From: Colwellia sp. TT2012
Lineage (GTDB): Bacteria; Pseudomonadota; Gammaproteobacteria; Enterobacterales; Alteromonadaceae
Direction: 5' to 3'
Length of the DNA stretch: 64,000 bases
Assembly (NCBI RefSeq): GCF_001440345.1
Contig: NZ_LJYX01000017.1
Location: forward strand, 186,001 to 250,000
Shown: positions 56,574 to 64,000 of the stretch, piece after piece
Layout: each line of letters begins with the position of its first letter
Numbering within the stretch: position 1 is the first letter of the stretch
Program-made: the position numbers and the translations under genes
Notes under the pieces: model-generated
What the model was told of the DNA's origin: nothing
Seen by the model: only the letters and a program-made list of their open reading frames with translations
Databases searched by the model: none

Positions 56574-57638
56574 TTAAAACAACATCACTCGCTCGATCAG
56601 CCACATACTGGCAATAGAGCCGATCAAATAGGCATTAATTTTTTCTACTTTTTTCATGCCAGCTTTGCTGATATCGGTTAGTCTTTTCACTGAAAAAATC
56701 ACCAATATTACACTAGCAATAAACAACAGCTGCCCTATCTCGACCCCGACATTGAAAAATGCCAAGGCCAAAAACTGATCGTTTTTTGGTAGTCCTAACT
56801 CTAATAACACCGAAGCAAAACCAAAACCGTGCAGCAAACCAAAGCTGCTCGATACCGCAACAGGATAACGATATGTTAAGGACTCTTCTGGCGTTTTTTT
56901 AACGGTATTTTTCACTATTTCAGTGGCTAGAAAAACAATGCTCAAAGCGATCACCGCCTCAACCACCAGTATGGGTAACTGCACTAGGTTCAAGGTGCTC
57001 AATACCAAAGTGATGGAATGCGCTAAGGTGAAACCTGTGATCGCCCACAAAAGTTTTTTAACGGTAGAGGCAATCAATAACAAACATAAAACAAACAGTA
57101 AGTGGTCGTAGCCGGCAAGAATATGTTCGATACCAAAAACGACGTAGCTTTGTATAGTTTGCCATGACGATGGACTGGCAACAAAGGTATAGCTTGGCCG
57201 AGCAGGTGTTAATCGTACTGAATAATCATTATCAATACTTTTATAGTTAAGCATCACTTCGACATCAGTTTTTTCTAAGTTGAAGATAGTCAGCGTTTTA
57301 TCAGCCAAACTTTGCGAAGTTATTAGCGTAAAAGATTGAATATTAGCGCCATTGAGCAAAGCTGGCGCTGCTTTTTTACTGAATTTCACCCCCTGACTAA
57401 ATTGTAAACTAAGTGGCGCATTGCCCGTAGCAGCTGGTTGTTTCCACATGCCCTGATAACAACTATTGCTCACTATAGTTGTATCACTACAAGTGACAGC
57501 TTCAATTTGTAAATAAGCCAGTTGAATTTTATTTGCTTTTGCTACATTACTATTAATAACAACAAGTAACAAAATAAAAAGGAATATCCCAAAGCGGGAT
57601 ATTCCTTTTATTGTTTTTTTATCACTGAAAAACATCAT
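56574..57638 (-). CDS. HupE/UreJ-family membrane protein
   Basis: This 354-residue protein has an N-terminal signal or anchor (about 14-35), a periplasmic beta-rich domain (about 36-165, with two Cys pairs in TCSDTTIVSNSC) and a C-terminal membrane block of six or more helices. The core VSSSFGLLHGFGFASVLLE and GYDHLLFVLCLLLIAST are the HupE/UreJ signature. Relatives are linked to nickel or cobalt permeation, but this long form is not proven to be a metal transporter. It sits 3 nt after the DUF3604 gene at 57642 and is firmly in the operon. Confidence 0.85.
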   Translation of the reverse strand: MMFFSDKKTIKGISRFGIFLFILLLVVINSNVAKANKIQLAYLQIEAVTCSDTTIVSNSCYQGMWKQPAATGNAPLSLQFSQGVKFSKKAAPALLNGANIQSFTLITSQSLADKTLTIFNLEKTDVEVMLNYKSIDNDYSVRLTPARPSYTFVASPSSWQTIQSYVVFGIEHILAGYDHLLFVLCLLLIASTVKKLLWAITGFTLAHSITLVLSTLNLVQLPILVVEAVIALSIVFLATEIVKNTVKKTPEESLTYRYPVAVSSSFGLLHGFGFASVLLELGLPKNDQFLALAFFNVGVEIGQLLFIASVILVIFSVKRLTDISKAGMKKVEKINAYLIGSIASMWLIERVMLF

Positions 57639-57641
57639 AAA

Positions 57642-59579
57642 CTAATGGGCAGCGTCTTGTGCTGGGGTAAACCAAATCGGCGAACTCCAAGCACGCTCTT
57701 GAATAGTGGCTTGCACATCGGTTAATAGTGGTAAATTATTACGCACTGCATCATAAGTTGACCAACGCGGCGTCGGTATCTCAATAACACGCGCATAATA
57801 CAGTGTCGGTAACTCTGGCTTAAATTCATTATCGGTAAAGCTACCCATTAACATCGCTGCACCAATGGCATTGGTATATTTAGCGGTGGTTAAATCAACG
57901 GTATTACCCACTTTAGGTAAATTACCTTGAGCGTCAGCTTTACGATTGTCAGACCAAACAACATTGATAATTTTTTCATGTTGCTCGCCCTGTAGATCTA
58001 CCCAACCTTTGATGATTTGAATACGATCTAAGTTAGCGCCAATACTATCTTTGACCGCCCAAACATTGAAGACCGGAGCACTTTTAGCACCTTCAATGGT
58101 ACCGCCCATAGGCACACCTTTGTCGTAGCCTTCTTTGACCATGGCATTGATGTCATTATGATTAGTGGTTAAGTGCTCGCCCGCAAAAATCCTAACCTGA
58201 ATTCTTGGTCCAGAAGTGCCGTACACCTCGCGGTTATACATGGCATCCCAAATAGCGCCACGAGTATTTTTCTCTGCCCACACACCAGTAATTGAACCTA
58301 TGCTTTCATCTTTAGCATCGAGCCATTCAGGTACTTGCCCTGTTCTGCGTAACTCTGGGGTATTATCGGCCGCACCATGGCCACCGATGTAGTTGTCTTC
58401 GTCCACATTAGCCATTAAGCCATTGTGGCTATCGGTACCACCATTGAAGCCTAATTTATAGGGATTTACGCCTAAATTTTGATAATGCTTTAAGCCTTCA
58501 ATCACGCCCCAGCGGACAAAGTTACGTTTATCAAATTCACGATTACTAAATTTTGCTATCGAGTCGGCATTTTCAAAATCAGCAAATTCATCTGCTGGCC
58601 AAAATTTACGATGCACTTCCGAGTTGCCTTTAATTTGCATCATTTCGATAGTACGTTCAAAGTGACTACGCAGCTCGGCATACTCTTTAGTAATAGGCTT
58701 GCCGGTAGAGTCATTCGGGTTAAACATCATCAACTTAGAGGCATTGGAATTATGTGGAATGGCAAGTAAAGTGCTACCTAGTTTTTCTTGCTGAGCCATC
58801 CAATTCCATAAACCCTCTTCTCGGTTGTAGTCGGCGTAACCAACAGGATACTCTGGTACTACCATATCTCTAAACAATACATTACGATGTAAGTTGCCGC
58901 CTTTTGGCGCGCCACTCCATTCAAATGCCGCCAAGGTAGTAAATACACCCGGTTTATATTCATCTTTTGTTGCTTGTAAAATAATTTGCCAAGCACTCTT
59001 AGTGCTTTCAATGCCAGTATAAAATGGTGGATGGGCTGGTTTGGCATCTCCTCGGTTCACTGAGATAACGTATTTAATAAACCAGCGTAATTGATCTTTA
59101 TACTCAGTTAAGTCACGCAATTCTTTTAATTGCGCTTGGTTATGGCCAACGGCTTCTTCATCAAAAGTAGTATACATTTCACCGATATATTCAGCGTGAT
59201 CGGTAGTGGCAGCAAAATCTAATGGTCTATTCAACTTATGCATTTCCCCATTGATCATTTTTTCTTGCCCTTGAGCAAATTGCAAAGAATCAAGCGGGCT
59301 CATACGATTACCCCCAATATAGGCATCTAAAGAAAACTTAGTATGCATATGGGTTTCACCAAAATAGGCGTTTTTTAGTGGATTGGAGGGCGCATTATCT
59401 TCTTGCTCTTTAATGGTTTGTGCTCTCGCGGCGACAGATTTATCTTTATTTTTAGTTGTGTTGTTTTGACTCACATCTTTAACATGAGTTTGATCTTTTT
59501 GTGAGTCTGTTTGCGGCTCAGAGCAGCCGCCTAATGCTAATAAAACCGTAACGGCGATTAGCGAAATTTTAGTATTCAT
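57642..59579 (-). CDS. DUF3604 lipoprotein, first copy in operon
   Basis: This 645-residue lipoprotein has signal LALGGCSE (Cys19), a low-complexity linker (about 25-65) and a DUF3604 domain. The PHP-like motifs are AYFGETHMHTKFSLDAYIGG (His77, His79), AATTDHAEYIGEM (Asp127, His128), AIPHNSNASKL and GGTDSHNGLM. Compared with the second copy, motif two has Asp instead of Glu and motif four SH instead of LH, so the two may differ in metal or substrate. It follows the barrel gene by 49 nt and precedes the HupE gene by 3 nt. Confidence 0.86.
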   Translation of the reverse strand: MNTKISLIAVTVLLALGGCSEPQTDSQKDQTHVKDVSQNNTTKNKDKSVAARAQTIKEQEDNAPSNPLKNAYFGETHMHTKFSLDAYIGGNRMSPLDSLQFAQGQEKMINGEMHKLNRPLDFAATTDHAEYIGEMYTTFDEEAVGHNQAQLKELRDLTEYKDQLRWFIKYVISVNRGDAKPAHPPFYTGIESTKSAWQIILQATKDEYKPGVFTTLAAFEWSGAPKGGNLHRNVLFRDMVVPEYPVGYADYNREEGLWNWMAQQEKLGSTLLAIPHNSNASKLMMFNPNDSTGKPITKEYAELRSHFERTIEMMQIKGNSEVHRKFWPADEFADFENADSIAKFSNREFDKRNFVRWGVIEGLKHYQNLGVNPYKLGFNGGTDSHNGLMANVDEDNYIGGHGAADNTPELRRTGQVPEWLDAKDESIGSITGVWAEKNTRGAIWDAMYNREVYGTSGPRIQVRIFAGEHLTTNHNDINAMVKEGYDKGVPMGGTIEGAKSAPVFNVWAVKDSIGANLDRIQIIKGWVDLQGEQHEKIINVVWSDNRKADAQGNLPKVGNTVDLTTAKYTNAIGAAMLMGSFTDNEFKPELPTLYYARVIEIPTPRWSTYDAVRNNLPLLTDVQATIQERAWSSPIWFTPAQDAAH

Positions 59580-59628
59580 AACTTATCCCTATATTTTTAG
59601 TAATTCCGATATTGCTAAATTGTTACCG

Positions 59629-60924
59629 TTAGAAGTTCTCGTTCAAACGTACATACATAGCACTAGCACCATCTGCACCTCGGCCAAAATCAATACCAAC
59701 ATTAGTACCCGTTTTCTTGTCCAACATAAATCTAAGACCTATACCATAACCCGGCTTAATGTATTGACCCAAGTTAATATCATTAAGGCCGGTAGCACTA
59801 GCTGTTGAGGCATTTACTTGTACCACGCCGCCAACGGGAACATCCCACCACATATTAAATAAATGTTTACGATATTCTACACCAACGTAGGCATAATCTT
59901 GGCCGCGAAACCGCCCTTGTACGTAACCGGTACCACTGCGAGCATATTGATCATAACCGGTAGCAGGTAACGTCATATAAGGTACATCACCACTGGTGAT
60001 AAAATTACCATAAGCCCAAAAGGCTAAAACATCTGGGTATTTTTTCCCTGGGGTAAGGTTATGAAACTTACGATATTCTAACCACAAGCTGCTGGACTTT
60101 TGATCTGAGCCTAAAAATTCGGCATTGTATCGATAAGTGGCTAGCGCATATTGGCCTTTTGCAGGATTAATGGCGTTATCACGACTATCGAACATCACAT
60201 TCAGTGACAGCCCCGACAAGGTGTAACCCGTTGGGTCAAAACCATTAAGCTGACTATAGCTATAGTGTGAGGTAATTACTTTCTCTTCTGCGTTTAAGTC
60301 AAGCATATTATCTTGAATGTCTTTATATAAATCAAGATGATAACCAAGACCCACATACCAATCACCATGAATGCGTTTTAATGCGGTTTCATAAAAGCGG
60401 TAATATTTAAATTCCATCATTTGGGTTTTATCGTAAGTACCCGAAAATATATCACCATCAAATTCAAATTCTTGGCCACTGGTGACTAGCTTGGATGAAT
60501 CCGGACCGGTACCTAAACCATAGGTTGGTTGTGACGTATCAAGATAGCGCCAATCACCTAACAGCGCCCAGTCGTTATTGGCGGTAAAACCCGTACTTTT
60601 AAATAAGAAGATGCTTTGCCCTAACGAAGTTTTTGCTAGTCCTGCAATCATGTTAGATACCTTGGTGGTTTTCGGGTCACCAAAATAATAACTGGCCGAG
60701 GCACCAACGCCATAAATAGTACCATTGGCGGGGTTATAACCAATAACAGGGATAGGGGTAAGATAAAGTTTGTTGGCTTCTAGGCCAGAGTTCACCGCTA
60801 CTTTTTCTGTTGCTGGCTGTTTGTCAGTAACAGAGTTTTCTTCTGCGGCCATGGCCGATTGAGATATGCCAATAGTTAAAAAAATAGTAGCTATTTTTTT
60901 AAGAGTGTTAATTTTGTGTTCCAT
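59629..60924 (-). CDS. BamA-like outer-membrane barrel heading the DUF3604 operon
   Basis: This 431-residue exported protein has a signal peptide to about residue 26 (SAMAAEE) and a short linker, then a beta-barrel. YLTPIPVIGYNPANGTIYGVGAS, the DSRDNAINPAKGQYALATY motif and a loop with GYVQGRFRGQDY (the RGF/RGQ region) are typical of the Omp85 surface-antigen group; the end is MYVRLNENF with a terminal Phe. There are no POTRA domains. It is first in the five-gene operon with two DUF3604 proteins, HupE and PpiC. Confidence 0.83.
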   Translation of the reverse strand: MEHKINTLKKIATIFLTIGISQSAMAAEENSVTDKQPATEKVAVNSGLEANKLYLTPIPVIGYNPANGTIYGVGASASYYFGDPKTTKVSNMIAGLAKTSLGQSIFLFKSTGFTANNDWALLGDWRYLDTSQPTYGLGTGPDSSKLVTSGQEFEFDGDIFSGTYDKTQMMEFKYYRFYETALKRIHGDWYVGLGYHLDLYKDIQDNMLDLNAEEKVITSHYSYSQLNGFDPTGYTLSGLSLNVMFDSRDNAINPAKGQYALATYRYNAEFLGSDQKSSSLWLEYRKFHNLTPGKKYPDVLAFWAYGNFITSGDVPYMTLPATGYDQYARSGTGYVQGRFRGQDYAYVGVEYRKHLFNMWWDVPVGGVVQVNASTASATGLNDINLGQYIKPGYGIGLRFMLDKKTGTNVGIDFGRGADGASAMYVRLNENF

Positions 60925-61176
60925 TACAAGTGTGTTTGCATCCCATCAATTGAAAAATAACACTGATAATATACCCTATTATAAAAGCAAACAACTTGAT
61001 TTTAAAAACATTTAACAAAAATTTCATAATTCATACAAAAAAGTAACAATTTCACAACCAACTGATAAATAATACATTTCACATTATTTTTGTCATAACC
61101 CCAACAATCAGCATAAGCAGGTCTTTTATTGCTTTAATAATAAGAGAATTAGGCAAAAATCATAAGAAAATAGGAA

Positions 61177-62080
61177 ATGCTGTATAATGTAAAGTTGGCC
61201 AAAAGCATCACTTTAGCCATATTGCTGGTGTGGCAAAGTCAGTTTGCTTTTGCTGCAAAGTAAGATACGTTAATGTCATCGTGGCAAAACACCTCAACAA
61301 AAGCCACCATCATAGATTTTGTTAGCCGAATCACAGATGCAAAACACCCAGATTACGTACCTCCGGTCGAGCGAATTGCCACCTTTGATAACGACGGCAC
61401 CTTATGGACTGAGCAGACCTTATACTTTCAACTTACCTTTGCTCTTGAACGACTAAAGACGTTGGCAAAAGACCATCCTGAATAGCAACACACCCAAGCC
61501 TTCAAGGGTATTCTATCAAGTGACAGAGAAGTGCTTGCCAGCCTAACCGAAGACGATCTAATAAAAATAGTGATGGCCACTCACGCCAATATCAGCGTAA
61601 ACGAATTTAACCAGATAGCTAAAAACTGGCTCCATAATGGTAAACATCCACGTTTTAATCAGCCTTATACAAACTAGCGTATCTGCCTATGATTGAACTG
61701 ATGAATTATCTACGAGCCAATGACTTCCATGTATATATTGCTTCTGCTGGCGGTTTGGAATTTATGCGCTCAGTTGCCCAAGAAGTTTATGCTGTGCCAC
61801 CATAAAATATTATCGGCAGTGATTTAGGCACAAGTTATGAGTTATATAAGGGTAAATATCAGCTAGTACGTAAAGCAAGTTTATTCTTTAATGATGATCA
61901 TGCTGGCAAACCCGTTGGCATACATCGCCATATTGGCCGTCGCCCTATCGCCGCTTTTGGTAATTCCGATGCCGATTTTGAAATGCTGGCTTGGGGTTAC
62001 TGACGGAGATGGGCCTAGACTGGCTGCAATTGTTAATTGATATGAAAAAAGATTGGCGAAAAATATATTCGTTTAACTAA
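61177..62080 (+). pseudogene. Decayed HAD-family phosphatase (exported)
   Basis: The frame opens with a signal peptide (MLYNVKLAKSITLAILLVWQ) and soon meets TAA (61261). It continues as VERIATFDNDGTLWTEQTLY, the HAD motif DxDGTLW, then TAG (61483). A frameshift near 61670 leads to PMIELMNYLRANDFHVYIAS (motif II region), TAA (61803), RPIAAFGNSDADFEMLAWGY (motif IV), TGA (62001), and a last piece WLQLLIDMKKDWRKIY in another frame. The intact enzyme would be about 300 residues, like phosphoserine-phosphatase-type HAD proteins. At least four stops and two frameshifts are present. Confidence 0.9.
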
Positions 62081-62162
62081 AAAATTAGACATCACATAAA
62101 ACTCAATAAATAACGAACAATTCTAAGTTAATTATTTTACTAAAAATAAGGGAAATATAAGT

Positions 62163-63727
62163 ATGATAAGTGTTAAAAAGAGCGCGTTACTGCTGTTACC
62201 CCTAATAGCCGTTGCCAGTTTTATCCTGGGTATGCCCTATGGACAAGCCGCAAAAAAACCTAACATTCTAGTGATCATGGGCGAGGACATTGGCTCGAAC
62301 AATATTAGCGCCTATAGCCCTGGTGTAATGGGCTATCGCACGCCAAATATTGACCGAATTGCCAATGAATGGGTACTATTCACCGATCATTATGCCCAAC
62401 CCAGTTGTACCGCAGGCCTAGCCTCTTTTATTATGGGCACTTACCCAATCCGCTCAGGCATGAACACTGTTGGTATGGTTGGCAGCCATTTAGGCATGCA
62501 AGCCGTTGATGTCACTCTGGCCGAAGTACTGAAATAGCTAGGCTATATGACCGGCCAATTTGGTAAAAACCATTTAGGTGATCTCAATAAACATTTACCG
62601 ATTTTACATGGTTTTGATGAATTTTATGGTCACTTGTACCACTTAAATGTGCTGCAAGAACCCTTAGATAATGACTACCCTAAGGGCAATAAGTTTTTCA
62701 AAAAAATATGGTCCGCGCGGTATCCTACATACTTGGGCCAGCGACACCTATGATAGGTCAATACCTGATGTTAGATTCGGCGAAATCGGTAAACAAAAAA
62801 TCATCGATACTTGCCTGCCTGATGAAGCACGTTTAGAGCAACTAGATACCGAATATTTCGATGTCGCTTTTAAATTTTTGTAAAAAGCGAAAAAAATAAA
62901 AAAACCTTCTTTATGTGGTTAAATCCAGCGCGGATACATGTATTTAATCGCGAGCAAAAAAAACATCATGAACAAGTTCGTCAGTTTACTAGCTACGATG
63001 ACAATCATGGTGCGGGTATGTTACAGCATGATGAAGATATTGGTCGCTTGTTAGCCAAGTTGGAAGAACTTGGTTTTCTCAACAATACCATTATTGTTTA
63101 TACCACGGATAACGGTCCTGAACATAACACCTATCCTGAAGGCGGTACCACACCATTTCGTGGTGAAAAAATGACTACCTGGGAAGGCGCGTCCGGATGC
63201 CAATGTTAATTCGTTGGCCTGGTCATATCAAAGCGGGTTCTGAAATTAACGGCATTCAAGCACATATGGATATCTTCACCACCTTAGCTGCTGCAGGGAT
63301 TGATACTGATGACTTGGCAGAACGTCTTAAAAAAGGCGATAAAGTTGGCACTGATACCGTTAAAAAAGTTTACTTAGATGGTGTGAAAAATCTGGATTAC
63401 TGGACAGGAAAAAGTGATAAATCAGAACATAATTACTGTATCTATTGGGCCGAATCCAGTCCAAATGCTATTCGTGTTAATCAATGGAAAGCACATTTTG
63501 CTGTACGTGACGGCTATTACGGCACGACTACGAAAATTGAACTGCCTTGGGTCTATAGTTTACGGCAAGACCCGTTTGAATCATACGGACAGGATCCCAG
63601 ACCACCAGCAAATTTTTTGCAACACAAGTCTTGGATGTTCAATATAGTGGCCGCAAAAATGGGCGCCCATATTCAAACACTGATAGAGTTTCCACCCAGC
63701 CAAAAAACCGACCACGCTCTCCATTGA
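62163..63727 (+). pseudogene. Decayed arylsulfatase
   Basis: A full-length sulfatase of about 520 residues can be traced from a signal peptide and KKPNILVIMGEDIGSNNISA. It continues through TAG (62535), a frameshift at the A-run near 62700 (then [17 protein letters not shown]), TAA (62881), FFMWLNPARIHVFNRE and VYTTDNGPEHNTYPEGGTT, a frameshift near 63190, and MLIRWPGHIKAGSEINGIQA to the end. The formylglycine motif should read CTAGR; here it is CTAGL (Leu86), so the key Arg is lost by a CTA codon. The HAD remnant lies 82 nt upstream. Confidence 0.92.
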
Positions 63728-63790
63728 GAAACTGGTGGCCGAATCGATGAAAAACCACACGGCAGATTAAATTAAGCTGTTGAGGTTAAG

Positions 63791-63820
63791 ATAAAGCCAG
63801 CAAATATTTGCTGGCTTTAT
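63791..63820. terminator. Perfect palindromic bidirectional terminator
   Basis: ATAAAGCCAGCAAAT and ATTTGCTGGCTTTAT form a perfect 30-nt palindrome between the sulfatase remnant and the convergent gene at 63874. Confidence 0.85.
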
Positions 63821-63873
63821 TATTGTTGGTCGGTTAAAAATCACCTCAAGCTAAAGACTATTGTTGATTATTA

Positions 63874-64000
63874 TTAAAATTTAGCGACCACTTTTAAAAA
63901 AATGGTATCGCCTTTAACCCGCCTAGTGGTATCAAATTCGTGTAACCATTTCAATTCGGCCAAGATATCGGTATTGCCCACCTTGTTGATAAAGGAAATG
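63874..64000 (-). CDS. Porin-like outer-membrane protein, C-terminal end (cut by window)
   Basis: The minus strand is open from the window edge to TAA at 63874-63876. It reads ISFINKVGNTDILAELKWLH, then EFDTTRRVKGDTIFLKVVAKF, the terminal strands and closing Phe typical of the phenol MetA-pathway/transporter barrel family. Only 41 residues are inside the window, so the family call is tentative. Confidence 0.6.
   Translation of the reverse strand, partial: ISFINKVGNTDILAELKWLHEFDTTRRVKGDTIFLKVVAKF

Overview
The window looks like a chromosomal segment of a marine gammaproteobacterium of the Alteromonadales, most like Colwellia. The DNA is AT-rich, the housekeeping proteins resemble those of E. 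coli, Shewanella and Vibrio, and many short intergenic stem-loops are present. The genus is an inference from gene content and order; no search was run.

The left half (about 1-27.4 kb) is a conserved backbone. It holds the end of ackA, then pta, yffB-dapE, a VanY-like peptidase, bamC, gcvR-bcp, a tusA-like/perM/mgsA operon, bepA-yfgD-DUF2069-lipoprotein, hda with a DUF2066 gene, purM-purN-DUF3108, a LexA-controlled sulA, a DUF885 lipoprotein, ybiT and rlmJ. The order gcvR, bcp, perM, bepA, yfgD, hda, purM, purN matches E. coli near 56 min, but dapA is missing from its usual place beside bamC. Decay starts to show here: an unidentified broken gene (10.5-11.1 kb) and a truncated ygiQ (23.7-24.1 kb).

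The middle (27.4-39.7 kb) is mixed. A gene for an FMN-binding glutamate synthase-family protein is broken into a 3' piece (27.6-27.9 kb) and a 5' piece (31.0-32.0 kb). Between them lie an intact flavin amine oxidase and a lipoprotein cupin. Gene-poor DNA, a cold-shock gene and an HHH/HNH pair follow, then rluE, a DEAD-box helicase and gltX. Upstream of gltX is an array of five apparently identical tRNA-Val(TAC) genes behind a strong promoter.

The right part (39.8-64 kb) is dominated by the cell envelope. One block has a POTRA-less BamA-like barrel, a DUF3313 lipoprotein, a large protein with GPW-type repeats and a low-complexity tail, a small beta-rich protein and HdeD, with a second barrel and a porin-like protein divergent from them. 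Next come an endonuclease/phosphatase-fold protein and cardiolipin synthase, a 169-bp MITE with an 8-bp target duplication, a Crp/Fnr regulator and a stand-alone dnaK. A five-gene operon follows (BamA-like barrel, DUF3604, HupE/UreJ, DUF3604, PpiC), and this is the best candidate for an undescribed system. The window ends with two heavily mutated pseudogenes, a HAD phosphatase and an arylsulfatase, and the end of another porin-like gene.
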